Assembly (NCBI RefSeq): GCF_004303025.1
Contig: NZ_PJQW01000002.1
Location: 344,667-408,666 of the forward strand
Direction of reading: 5' to 3'
From: Flavobacterium sp. J27
Lineage (GTDB): Bacteria > Bacteroidota > Bacteroidia > Flavobacteriales > Flavobacteriaceae
Length of the DNA stretch: 64,000 nucleotides
The notes under the pieces were generated by a model that was not told where the DNA came from, did no database searches, and was given only the letters and a program-made list of their open reading frames with translations. Positions 8,314-16,560 of this stretch are shown one piece after another. Each line of letters starts with the position of its first letter. Position 1 is the first letter of the stretch. Both the position numbers and the translations under genes were made by a program.

Positions 8314-8682
8314 ATGAAAAAACAAAAAATATTATTTTGGACAGCAACTATCCTAATTGGTCTTTTTGAAGGTGTTATGCCTGCATTAACGTCACAAACT
8401 GAATTAGCAAAAGAAGGAATAAGGCATTTGGGTTATCCTGCTTATTTTGGAAATGCACTAGTTGTTTTTAAAATCTTGGGAGTAATTGCTTTAATTATAC
8501 CAAAAATTCCTTCCCGACTAAAAGAATGGGCTTATGCAGGTTTTACTTTTAATTTCATTTTTGCTATAATTAGCCATGCTGCAATAGATGGTTTTGGAAT
8601 ACAAACCTTTTTCCCTCTAATTGTTCTTTTTGTTTTGGCTATTTCTTACATTTATTATCATAAACTAAACAAACAAAAGTAA
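8314..8682 (+). CDS. DoxX-like membrane protein
   Basis: 122 residues with four hydrophobic segments (about residues 6-24, 45-63, 72-92 and 97-115), the DoxX family layout. The loop ELAKEGIRHLGYPAYFGNAL between helices 1 and 2 is characteristic of DoxX-like inner-membrane proteins. Function is not firmly known; some members are linked to thiol or quinone stress. It is followed after 1 bp by the DUF4287 gene and belongs to the cluster facing the GlxA-type regulator. Confidence 0.8.
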   Translation: MKKQKILFWTATILIGLFEGVMPALTSQTELAKEGIRHLGYPAYFGNALVVFKILGVIALIIPKIPSRLKEWAYAGFTFNFIFAIISHAAIDGFGIQTFFPLIVLFVLAISYIYYHKLNKQK

Positions 8683-8683
8683 T

Positions 8684-8908
8684 ATGTCTTTTCAAGCGTA
8701 CATCGATAACATTAAAGCAAAAACAGGAAAAAGTCCGTATGATTTTAAACAATTAGCTGAAAACAAAGGTTTTATAGAAAATGGCATTCTTGTAAAAACA
8801 GTAAAAGCAACTGAAATTACCAATTGGCTGAAAGAGGAATTTGAATTAGGACACGGACATGCCATGGCTATTTATGCTAGTTTCAAAGGAAAAACAGTTA
8901 ACTTGTAA
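8684..8908 (+). CDS. DUF4287 domain protein
   Basis: 74 residues. The KAKTGKSPYDFKQLAENKGF start and the C-terminal EITNWLKEEFELGHGHAMAIYASFKG are the hallmarks of the DUF4287 family of small soluble proteins. Members commonly sit with SRPBCC, VOC and DUF1801 genes, as here. The biochemical role is unknown. Confidence 0.8.
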   Translation: MSFQAYIDNIKAKTGKSPYDFKQLAENKGFIENGILVKTVKATEITNWLKEEFELGHGHAMAIYASFKGKTVNL

Positions 8909-8920
8909 AATTTAAACAAA

Positions 8921-9775
8921 ATGAAAGAACAAAAAATAACACCCTTCTTGTGGTTCGATGCTCAGGCAAATGAAGCTGCAACCTTTTACACTTCTGTGTT
9001 CCCTAATTCTAATATAGAAAGTACAAACCCATTAGTTACCGTATTTCAGCTCAATAATTTAGAATGTAATGCACTTAATGGTGGACCCATTTTTAAGTTT
9101 ACCAATGCGATTTCTTTATTTATAAAATCAAATAATAGTGATGAAATAGATGCAATATGGAATAATTTAAAGCAAAATGGCACTATCTTAATGGATTTAG
9201 ATGAATATCCCTGGAGTAAAAAATACGGCTGGGTAAATGATAAATATGGTTTGTCTTGGCAATTATTTCTAGATGGTGATCCATTACAAATTGTTCCTAC
9301 ACTTCTTTTTGTCGATGAAAAATTTGGTCAGGCAGAAGAAGCGATTACATTCTATTCTTCTTTATTTTCAGATTCAGAAATCCATTTTATAAGTAAATTT
9401 GATGGAGGTAATCCTAATGCTGCTGGAAAAGTTGAATTTGCAGAATTCACAATGGCAAACCAAAAATTCATCGCTATGGAAAGTCCGATGGAACATCATT
9501 TTGATTTTAATGAAGCTTTTTCTTTCGTAATAAATTGCAAAGATCAAGAAGAAGTGGATTATTATTGGAATGCATTTCTTCAAAATGGAGGTCAGGAAAG
9601 TCAATGTGGCTGGTTAAAAGATAAATTTGGAATATCTTGGCAAATTATACCCGAAATATTACCTCAATTGATGAACGACAAAAATCCAGAAAAAGTTGCA
9701 CAGGTTACACAAGCCATGATGCAAATGAAGAAAATTGATTGTGAGAAACTACAAGAAGCTTATAATAATAAATAA
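8921..9775 (+). CDS. Double VOC (PhnB-like) protein
   Basis: 284 residues made of two tandem PhnB-type vicinal-oxygen-chelate modules. Each starts with the same pattern (TPFLWFDAQANEAATFYTSV at about residue 7, TLLFVDEKFGQAEEAITFYS at about residue 127) and ends with GWVNDKYGLSWQ or GWLKDKFGISWQ. The family name 3-demethylubiquinone methyltransferase in databases is misleading: no SAM site is present. It is likely a binding protein or an enzyme of unknown substrate. It is co-directional with the SRPBCC gene 10 bp downstream. Confidence 0.85.
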   Translation: MKEQKITPFLWFDAQANEAATFYTSVFPNSNIESTNPLVTVFQLNNLECNALNGGPIFKFTNAISLFIKSNNSDEIDAIWNNLKQNGTILMDLDEYPWSKKYGWVNDKYGLSWQLFLDGDPLQIVPTLLFVDEKFGQAEEAITFYSSLFSDSEIHFISKFDGGNPNAAGKVEFAEFTMANQKFIAMESPMEHHFDFNEAFSFVINCKDQEEVDYYWNAFLQNGGQESQCGWLKDKFGISWQIIPEILPQLMNDKNPEKVAQVTQAMMQMKKIDCEKLQEAYNNK

Positions 9776-9785
9776 AAAACAAAAC

Positions 9786-10625
9786 ATGATAGCAAAAAAA
9801 TTTGAAGTAACAATTAACGCTAAAGCTGAAAAAGTTTGGGACGTTTTATGGAATGATTTAACTTACACGCAATGGACAAGTGTTTTTTGTCACGGTTCTT
9901 ATGCAAAATCAGATTGGAAAGAAGGCAGTCGCATACACTTTTATTCTCCTGGAGGAAAAGGAATGTATAGCAATATTACAACTTTAAAACCCAATGTAGA
10001 AATGACTTTTAATCATTTAGGTGAAATTGATGATTTTAAAGAACTACCAAATGATGAAAAGGCATCGGAATGGAGCAATTCGAAAGAACAATATTTACTT
10101 AATGAAAAAAATGGCACTACTCATTTAGTAGTTAACTTAAATACGGTTGAAGAATATGCTACTTATTTTGATGATGTGTTTCCCAAAGCTTTAGCCATAG
10201 TAAAAGAAGTATCGGAGCGAAATTGCATTACCATAACCACAAAAATAAAGGCTCCAATTGAAAAAATATGGGATTATTGGAATCAGCCCGAACATATTAC
10301 AAAATGGTGCAGTGCTTCAGAAGATTGGCATACTCCAAAAGCAGAAAATGATTTTGTTACAGGCGGGAAATTTGTAACAACTATGGCTGCAAAAGACGGC
10401 AGTTTTAGTTTCGATTTTTCGGGTACTTACACAGAAGTAAAAACCAATGAATTGCTTGCCTACACGTTAGAAGACAAACGCATTGTAAGGATAATCTTTG
10501 TTCCTATTGCCGATTCTATTGAAATTATAGAAACCTTTGAAGCTGAAAATCAGAATCCTATGGAAATGCAACAAACTGGCTGGCAAAATATTTTAGATAA
10601 TTTTAAAAAATATGTCGAAAAATAA
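9786..10625 (+). CDS. Tandem SRPBCC (AHSA1-like) protein
   Basis: 279 residues from the ATG at 9786; a longer frame starting inside the upstream gene is unlikely. Two START-like domains are visible. The first runs MIAKKFEVTINAKAEKVWDVL to about residue 135. The second starts at CITITTKIKAPIEKIWDYW and continues to the end. Each has the N-terminal beta strand and W-rich helix of the AHSA1 family, which binds hydrophobic ligands. It overlaps the DUF1801 gene by 14 bp. Ligand unknown. Confidence 0.85.
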   Translation: MIAKKFEVTINAKAEKVWDVLWNDLTYTQWTSVFCHGSYAKSDWKEGSRIHFYSPGGKGMYSNITTLKPNVEMTFNHLGEIDDFKELPNDEKASEWSNSKEQYLLNEKNGTTHLVVNLNTVEEYATYFDDVFPKALAIVKEVSERNCITITTKIKAPIEKIWDYWNQPEHITKWCSASEDWHTPKAENDFVTGGKFVTTMAAKDGSFSFDFSGTYTEVKTNELLAYTLEDKRIVRIIFVPIADSIEIIETFEAENQNPMEMQQTGWQNILDNFKKYVEK

Positions 10626-11040
10626 AGAAACTAAAGCAATACATACTGATAATCAAAAAGTAAGCCAACACATTCAACAATTAAATACAGAAACGGCTGT
10701 TATAGTTGAAAACATAAGACAATTCATTTTGCAAGCTCATCCAGAAATACAAGAAAGAATTAAATGGAACCATCCTTCCTTTTACTTTGCTGGTAAAATG
10801 GAAGATTTTGATCCAAAAGAATATAAAAGAGATATTGCAGTATTTAATTTATTTAAAAATAAGATTATTTTGGTCTTTCCAAATGGTGCTGAAATTGAAG
10901 ACCCCTCAAATATACTAGAAGGTCAATACAAAGACGGTAGAAGATTGCTATATTTTTCAGATTTACAAGACACTCAAATTAAAAAAGATGCATTACAAAA
11001 TTGTATCAAAAATGCAATTGATAACATTAAAAATAAATAA
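10612..11040 (+). CDS. DUF1801 (YdhG/YjbR-type) protein
   Basis: 142 residues. The segment VENIRQFILQAHPEIQERIKWNHPSFYFAGK is the DUF1801 core, followed by the family's second half with FPNGAEIED and the RRLLYFSD turn. It is a small cytosolic alpha/beta protein of unknown activity. Its start overlaps the SRPBCC stop by 14 bp, so translation is coupled. Confidence 0.8.
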   Translation: MSKNKETKAIHTDNQKVSQHIQQLNTETAVIVENIRQFILQAHPEIQERIKWNHPSFYFAGKMEDFDPKEYKRDIAVFNLFKNKIILVFPNGAEIEDPSNILEGQYKDGRRLLYFSDLQDTQIKKDALQNCIKNAIDNIKNK

Positions 11041-11043
11041 ATT

Positions 11044-11451
11044 ATGAAATCAAAAATCTTTATTAATCTACCTATCAGTAATTTAGAAAAATCGGTTGCT
11101 TTTTATACTGCTATCGGTTTTACAAATAACAAGCAATTTTCAGATGAAACAGCCGCTTGTATGGTTTTTAGTGACGAAATTTATGTGATGTTACTAACCA
11201 AACCTAAATTTAGTAACTTCATAACAAAAGAAATTGCAGACACATCAAAAACCGCTGCTGCTATATTATCTTTAGAATTAAAAGATATCTCTTCTGTAAA
11301 TGAAATGGCTGAAAAAGTAATCCAAGCAGGTGGAAAAGAATTTGCAGAACCAAAAGATTATGGCTTTATGTTTCAAAGAAGTTTTGAAGATCTTGATGGA
11401 CACAACTGGGAAATTTTTTACATGGATATGAGTCAATTTCCAACGCCATAA
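11044..11451 (+). CDS. VOC/glyoxalase-like protein
   Basis: 135 residues, one VOC module: it starts FINLPISNLEKSVAFYTAIG and ends DGHNWEIFYMD, the standard glyoxalase/bleomycin-resistance pattern. It is 3 bp after the DUF1801 gene. The final ligand Glu in WEIFYMD is present. Substrate unknown; detoxification is an inference from family and context. Confidence 0.85.
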   Translation: MKSKIFINLPISNLEKSVAFYTAIGFTNNKQFSDETAACMVFSDEIYVMLLTKPKFSNFITKEIADTSKTAAAILSLELKDISSVNEMAEKVIQAGGKEFAEPKDYGFMFQRSFEDLDGHNWEIFYMDMSQFPTP

Positions 11452-11453
11452 AC

Positions 11454-11765
11454 ATGAGTGTATCAATAACTGAGTTTATCCATACCTGTTTATCGTTTGA
11501 TAAAGTTACAGAAGCGCCTCATTTTGAAAAAAAAAGTTTTAGAGTAAAAAACAAAATTTTTGCAACACTAGATGTTACAAATCAAAAGGCAACTATAAAA
11601 CTAAATGAAATACAACAAAGTGTGTTTTGTAGTAACCCTATTTATTTATCACCAGTTCCTAACAAATGGGGAAAACAAGGCTGGACAATAATCCATTTAG
11701 AAAATATACCCAAAGAGATGTGTTGGGACGCATTACAAACTGCTTATCAAATTGTGAGCCAATAA
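11454..11765 (+). CDS. MmcQ/YjbR family protein
   Basis: 103 residues. The pattern VTEAPHFEKKSFRVKNKIFA followed by WGKQGWTIIHLEN is the MmcQ/YjbR fold (CyaY-like DNA-binding or regulatory protein). It is the last gene of the cluster, 2 bp after the VOC gene. Role unknown. Confidence 0.8.
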   Translation: MSVSITEFIHTCLSFDKVTEAPHFEKKSFRVKNKIFATLDVTNQKATIKLNEIQQSVFCSNPIYLSPVPNKWGKQGWTIIHLENIPKEMCWDALQTAYQIVSQ

Positions 11766-11771
11766 AAAAAT

Positions 11772-11841
11772 AATTCAGCTTATGAATAATTTCTAAACTA
11801 TATCTTTTTTTTAAAATTTAGAATTATTTTTGAGCTGAATT
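11772..11841. repeat. Long imperfect inverted repeat before the TPR-LuxR gene
   Basis: AATTCAGCT at 11772 and AGCTGAATT at 11833 are the outer arms. The complementarity continues inward (AATAATTTCTAAA against TTTAGAATTATT), giving arms of about 27 bp with few mismatches. The right arm ends 7 bp before the ATG at 11849, so besides ending the upstream cluster it could sequester the translation start. Confidence 0.5.
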
Positions 11842-11848
11842 TAAAAGA

Positions 11849-13486
11849 ATGACAACTAAAATCTATTTTATAATTACATTTTTTTGCCTTTTTGGGCAAA
11901 TGCAATTGTTTGGTATGGAAACAACTAAACAATGTGATTCTATTATTAAAGAAGGTGTGCAATTAATGTTTAGAAAAGATCATGTTGCTTCTTTAGAATT
12001 GCTTTCCGAAGCGAAAGAAATGGCACAAAAGAACCAATGGTACAAACAGCTTTTTCTGGCACAAAACAACATTGCTAATAATTATTATATGCTTCTAGAT
12101 TATGGAGAAGCTTTAAAACAACACCTCGAAAGTTATAAAATTGCCAGTAAATATTTAGACGATACCCAACTCATGATTGTTCTAAATAACATTGCCATTT
12201 TGTACAGTAAAGAAAAAAAGTATGCAAAAGCGAATGCTTATTTCAACAAAGCTTTTATTCTAGCTGAAAAATATAAAGATTCTTTAAAAATGGGTATGTA
12301 TGCCATGAATTTAGGACTCTTAGCAAATGAACAGAAGCAATTATCACAAGCCAGAAAACATTTAAATCAAGCGTTAGAATTTGCTACTATTCCAGAAGTA
12401 AAGATTCCTACTCTTGTAGGTCTATACCAAAATGATTTTTTACAAGGAAATAATCTACAATCGAGATCTGAAGCTGAAAAATTACTCACAAATTTAAATA
12501 ACGAACCTAATAACGATAACCGTATCGAACTATCTTTGCTTATTGCTAAATGCTATTTAAAAGAAAATAATTTAGCCAAAGCACTCCAATGGGCAAATCA
12601 TACTGTTGCTGAAAAACCAGATTTGGAAAAAAAAATAGAATTATACGATTTGTTTGCAACCATTTATTTCCAGCTTACATCTTACGGAATAGCTTTTCAA
12701 TATAAAGATTCTATCACACTTTCTACTTCAAAATTGAATACAATAAAAAATGGAAAATTATTTGAAAGTAGTGAGGTTAAATTTCAGATTCAAAATTATA
12801 AAGATAAGCTACAAGAAAAAGAAATTAGACTTAAAAGCGAAAGAAAACTCTTTTATACTATTCTTATTATCATTGTTTTTGCGCTCATTATTTTATTATT
12901 GATTTTTAGAAATTATTCGATAAAAACTAAACAAAAAGAACTTATTGCAAAGAGAGAACAACAAGTAACAGCTTTTAAATTGGAAAAAGAAATAGCTGAA
13001 AAATCATTATTAGTTGAAAAAGAAAAAACAGCGCTTTTAGAACAAGAAAGTTTGAAAAACGAAATTCAAATTAGAAACCAAAGAATCTTATCGAGAGCTC
13101 TTTACATTTCTGGAAGAAACCAATTGTTACAAGATATTATAAAATCATTTACTTCATTACCTAATATAAATGAAAACGAAACGATTATCAAGAATATAAA
13201 AGCTTTGGAAGAGCATTTAAAAACAGATGACGATTGGGACAATTATGTTCGCCACTTTGATGAAGTTAATCAAGGTTTTATTCAACGATTAACCCAAAAG
13301 CACCACGATTTAACGGCTACAGATATTCGTTATTTATCATATGTGTATATGAATTTGGACACCAAAGAAATAGCCAATATGCTAAATATTACACCCGTGG
13401 CTTGCAGAAAAAGAAAAGAAAGAATTGAAAAAAGATTAGCATTACCCGACACCATTTCTTTGAATGTATATCTCTTAAGTATTTAA
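11849..13486 (+). CDS. TPR-transmembrane-LuxR-type HTH regulator
   Basis: 545 residues. It has a signal peptide-like N-terminus and about five TPR-type helical repeats between residues 35 and 290, with a periplasmic location implied. A single membrane segment (LFYTILIIIVFALIILLLIF) lies near residue 333-352, followed by a charged coiled coil and a C-terminal LuxR-like helix-turn-helix (LTATDIRYLSYVYMNLDTKE onward). This layout is a known Bacteroidota one-component membrane regulator type. The T9SS cargo gene directly downstream has a repeat-bearing promoter and is a candidate target. Confidence 0.8.
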   Translation: MTTKIYFIITFFCLFGQMQLFGMETTKQCDSIIKEGVQLMFRKDHVASLELLSEAKEMAQKNQWYKQLFLAQNNIANNYYMLLDYGEALKQHLESYKIASKYLDDTQLMIVLNNIAILYSKEKKYAKANAYFNKAFILAEKYKDSLKMGMYAMNLGLLANEQKQLSQARKHLNQALEFATIPEVKIPTLVGLYQNDFLQGNNLQSRSEAEKLLTNLNNEPNNDNRIELSLLIAKCYLKENNLAKALQWANHTVAEKPDLEKKIELYDLFATIYFQLTSYGIAFQYKDSITLSTSKLNTIKNGKLFESSEVKFQIQNYKDKLQEKEIRLKSERKLFYTILIIIVFALIILLLIFRNYSIKTKQKELIAKREQQVTAFKLEKEIAEKSLLVEKEKTALLEQESLKNEIQIRNQRILSRALYISGRNQLLQDIIKSFTSLPNINENETIIKNIKALEEHLKTDDDWDNYVRHFDEVNQGFIQRLTQKHHDLTATDIRYLSYVYMNLDTKEIANMLNITPVACRKRKERIEKRLALPDTISLNVYLLSI

Positions 13487-13520
13487 TTCTTTTTAATAGA
13501 TAATCATTACTTTTTTAGTA

Positions 13521-13557
13521 AATGTCACAATTTGTTTACAACAATGTCACAATTTGT
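13521..13557. promoter_or_regulatory. 22-bp-period direct repeats upstream of T9SS cargo gene
   Basis: AATGTCACAATTTGT occurs perfectly twice, at 13521 and 13543 (period 22 bp, two helical turns). The second copy ends 37 bp before the -7 box at 13594, just upstream of where a -33 element would sit. A similar pair occurs before the other T9SS gene (42734), suggesting activator binding. Confidence 0.6.
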
Positions 13558-13593
13558 CACGCTTTACAAAACCCTTGCTATGCTTAGCCTTGT

Positions 13594-13601
13594 TACATTT
13601 G
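13594..13601 (+). promoter_or_regulatory. Bacteroidota -7 box TACATTTG
   Basis: TACATTTG fits TAnnTTTG exactly and lies 24 bp before the ATG at 13626. Confidence 0.65.
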
Positions 13602-13625
13602 TAAGACACATTTAAAAAAATTGTT

Positions 13626-14501
13626 ATGAAAAAAAATGTACTACTATTCTTTTTGAGTTGCACTTATGCGTTAGTTGCTCAAAATCCACAAATTCAAGGA
13701 GACGTAATGCTTTGTCCATGGACTAATGGAACGGCTTCTGTAACCAATCAAACTTACGATACCTATCAATGGTATTTTAAATATTGGTTTACTTCAGACC
13801 CTTATACTGCTATTGCTGGAGCTACTTCTGAATCTTTCACCTATGATTGGTACACCTATGATCAAGCCCTTTTAAAAGTAGTGGTTACCTCAGGAGGAAA
13901 TACATATGAATCAAATGAAATTCAAATTGATAGCTATGCTTGGACTAGTTTGGTAATTTATAATGAAATGAATTCAACGGTATCTGTCGATGGAAATAAC
14001 GGTAATTTTCTATTGTGCCAAGGTGGTAGCTTCAACAACACGATTAATAGTCCTTATGATACCAATATTCAGTGGTATAAAGATGATGTTGCTATTCCAG
14101 GAGCAAATGATATTTCCTATGTAATTACAGAACCAGGAAGTTATTATGTTGTGGCAGCACCAGAATTTTGCCCAAATAGTAGCAGTAGTAATCAAGGGTT
14201 ACCCATGATTGTGGAATGGGATACTAATTGTAGTTTGAGCATTGAAAACCCTACTTTTTCTAATTTAGTAACTCTTTATCCTAATCCAGTAAAAGAAACA
14301 CTTTTTATATCTGTTTCCGATAATAGTGTTATTCATGACTACACTATTGTAGATAATTTAGGTAAAATTTTAATTCAAAAAACAATTGGAATCTCAAATA
14401 ATACACTTTCTGTTAATACAAATAAATTAGCCGTAGGTTTTTACACACTTATTTTAAATGGAGATTCTGGAAAAGCTATCAAAAAATTTATTAAAGAGTA
14501 A
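13626..14501 (+). CDS. Secreted protein with T9SS type A sorting domain
   Basis: 291 residues. The signal peptide is MKKNVLLFFLSCTYALVAQN. The middle holds two Ig-like/PKD-like modules rich in aromatic residues (TYDTYQWYFKYWF, then NIQWYKDDVAIPGANDISY). The last about 75 residues are a T9SS type A C-terminal domain: LVTLYPNPVKETLFIS, then DNLGKILIQK and LAVGFYTLILNGDSGKAIKKF. It should be exported by the type IX system to the surface or medium. No catalytic motif is visible. It is followed by a strong terminator. Confidence 0.85.
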   Translation: MKKNVLLFFLSCTYALVAQNPQIQGDVMLCPWTNGTASVTNQTYDTYQWYFKYWFTSDPYTAIAGATSESFTYDWYTYDQALLKVVVTSGGNTYESNEIQIDSYAWTSLVIYNEMNSTVSVDGNNGNFLLCQGGSFNNTINSPYDTNIQWYKDDVAIPGANDISYVITEPGSYYVVAAPEFCPNSSSSNQGLPMIVEWDTNCSLSIENPTFSNLVTLYPNPVKETLFISVSDNSVIHDYTIVDNLGKILIQKTIGISNNTLSVNTNKLAVGFYTLILNGDSGKAIKKFIKE

Positions 14502-14530
14502 TAACGCTGCTAAACCAACACACTAAAAAT

Positions 14531-14566
14531 AAAAGCCCTCGCAAATAATTTCTTGAGGGCTTTTAA
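14531..14566 (+). terminator. Rho-independent terminator
   Basis: GCCCTC (14535) pairs with GAGGGC (14555) around a 14-nt loop and is followed by TTTT; the flanking A-run pairs with the T-run, so it can act in both directions between convergent genes. Confidence 0.8.
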
Positions 14567-14588
14567 AGCTAACAACCAAAAACTGTCT

Positions 14589-15431
14589 TTAAGTACCTAT
14601 ATATTGTACAATTCCATTATTCTTTTGCATTTCTTTAAAATTATCGCTAAAACTTACATATAAACCACCATCTTCATGTTCTAATTGCAACATAAAGTAA
14701 GAATGGCTTTCATTCATAGCTTCCTCAAAATCAACATCTTCATCTTCAATATCAAATTCAAAATCTTCATCAAAACCAAACATTTCATCATTTAATAATT
14801 CTTCTTCAAATGGGCGTCCAAAAAAACGACTTTTGGAATGACTTCCAATAAACTCAAATTCTTCTTGTCCCATTGTTTTGGCTACTTTATCTAAAAAAGA
14901 AACTGCTAACGCTTCGTGCAATTCTCTGAAACTATGATAACTGCTTAACACTTCTGGAAAAGCAAAGTAAAAATTTGGTTTGAAAGTAAGTTGGTAAACC
15001 TCATTCGTTAAAGAATGAAGCGCTTTTTTAGGTTTAAATGGATAAGCGGTTTGTACTAATTCACTCGTGTTTTCTACATAAAGCACACTTGAATTTTCAC
15101 AAGTTTCATCAGCAAAAAGATAAAGTATCCCTGTTTTAGGTAATGCCTCTTCAAGATCAGCAAGAGCAACTTCTTGAAAATTAATCTGTGCATAAAAGTA
15201 CTGCTTTTTCGGCCAATTAAATTTTTTAGGCAGATCGGGTTCACCACCAAAACGCGATGTACCTAGTTTAGTTTCTGTAATTTTTTCTTTATTAATTTGA
15301 ATGATAAATTCAAAATTACGAGACAGACTTTCATAATCAATTTCAAGCTGATATTCTTCTTTTAATTGGGCAACCTTATCATCATTTATTTGAAATGAAC
15401 GAAGTATTGTGTCTATTTGTTCTGATAACAT
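14589..15431 (-). CDS. DUF1963 (YwqG-like) protein
   Basis: 280 residues. The segment SRFGGEPDLPKKFNWPKKQYFYAQINF is the DUF1963 signature (substrate-unknown YwqG family), followed by LEEALPKTGILYLFADE. A very acidic stretch at about residues 205-245 (DEDFEFDIEDEDVDFEEA) is the usual insertion. The C-terminus HEDGGLYVSFSDNFKEMQKN fits the family. Soluble and cytoplasmic; function unknown. It ends the minus-strand run before the T9SS gene but is separated from the bpX operon by about 100 bp. Confidence 0.75.
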   Translation of the reverse strand: MLSEQIDTILRSFQINDDKVAQLKEEYQLEIDYESLSRNFEFIIQINKEKITETKLGTSRFGGEPDLPKKFNWPKKQYFYAQINFQEVALADLEEALPKTGILYLFADETCENSSVLYVENTSELVQTAYPFKPKKALHSLTNEVYQLTFKPNFYFAFPEVLSSYHSFRELHEALAVSFLDKVAKTMGQEEFEFIGSHSKSRFFGRPFEEELLNDEMFGFDEDFEFDIEDEDVDFEEAMNESHSYFMLQLEHEDGGLYVSFSDNFKEMQKNNGIVQYIGT

Positions 15432-15534
15432 AGTATCTCTTTTTGCTGAAATGATTTATATAAATTATTTCAGCAAATTTTAGATTTCTATTGAAATAAG
15501 ACATCACTATTTCTAATGATTTTTAGATTTTAAA

Positions 15535-16560
15535 TTACAAATTAGTGTTTTTTCTTTGAAGTAATTTATATTTTAAGACGTCTTTAGTAAAAATAGTATT
15601 TTGTGTGTTCAAGTAATTCAATTCGGTTGCCATGTCTGGTTTTCTATCTATATATTGCGATACAATTTCATAAGAAATATTTCGAATCGTTTTGTTTGTC
15701 TCTTTGTTTCTACCAAATTGTTTTTTTATCACTTGGAAAAAGACTTCTTTATTCGTTACATCTGTTTTTGTATTGTAAACTAATTGAATTTCCTCTTCCA
15801 TTTTTTTTTCTTTTCCTAAATGTTGAAAATAAGTGGTTAAACATTCATTTGCTTGTATTTTTTTATCCCAACCCTCTAAAAGTAACTTTTGAGCTGCTTT
15901 CTTATCTTTTAATTTAGTTCTCAACAATTGTGATGCTTTTATAAATTGTTTACTATTAGTATGTTCTTCTACAGCTTGATTATATGCTTTATCGGCTTCT
16001 ACCCTATTATTCAAACAAACATACATATCTCCTGTCTTTTCAAAATAATTCAACTCCTTATAAAGGTTTAAGGCATCATGATAAGCTTTGCCTTTTTCAA
16101 AACAATCTGCCGCTTTAGGCTTATTTTTTAAATACTTTAGTTGAATTGTTGCTGCTTCTAAATAATATTCTCCTTCATACAAAACATTTGCTGCTGCAAA
16201 ATTATCTTTTAACAGTTTCATATAAATATGAGCCGCTTTTTTATGCTCTTTATTGTTAGTATACTCTTGTGCTAAATCGCGATACTTTTTTTCAATTGTG
16301 TTGAAAACATTATGCTCTAAAAGAGCACTCGATCCCGAATTATTTTTTGTTGCAGAATTTGATTCAAAATTAAATTCTTTTGAAAATGCTCTTAGAAAAA
16401 CGAGTAATAAGAATCCAATAAAAACAGCGCCAAAAAGTGATAAGAAAAAATCACTTGTTGTTAAATATGTAGCAGAAAACAAAGCATAAAATAGTCGAAT
16501 GACTAATAATATGAAAACAACATCAAATACTTTATCTTCAAAAGATTTATTATTTTTCAT
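15535..16560 (-). CDS. Membrane-anchored helical-repeat protein of the MoxR-vWA operon
   Basis: 341 residues. Two membrane segments occupy residues about 12-58, followed by a cytosolic array of TPR-like hairpins (HKKAAHIYMKLLKDNFAAANV, YYLEAATIQLKYLKNKPKAA and similar), about six units. It overlaps the upstream 407-residue gene by 11 bp and is the last gene of the six-gene operon. A membrane TPR partner would suit a scaffold or effector anchor in a MoxR-vWA conflict system, but the function is not known. Confidence 0.65.
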   Translation of the reverse strand: MKNNKSFEDKVFDVVFILLVIRLFYALFSATYLTTSDFFLSLFGAVFIGFLLLVFLRAFSKEFNFESNSATKNNSGSSALLEHNVFNTIEKKYRDLAQEYTNNKEHKKAAHIYMKLLKDNFAAANVLYEGEYYLEAATIQLKYLKNKPKAADCFEKGKAYHDALNLYKELNYFEKTGDMYVCLNNRVEADKAYNQAVEEHTNSKQFIKASQLLRTKLKDKKAAQKLLLEGWDKKIQANECLTTYFQHLGKEKKMEEEIQLVYNTKTDVTNKEVFFQVIKKQFGRNKETNKTIRNISYEIVSQYIDRKPDMATELNYLNTQNTIFTKDVLKYKLLQRKNTNL

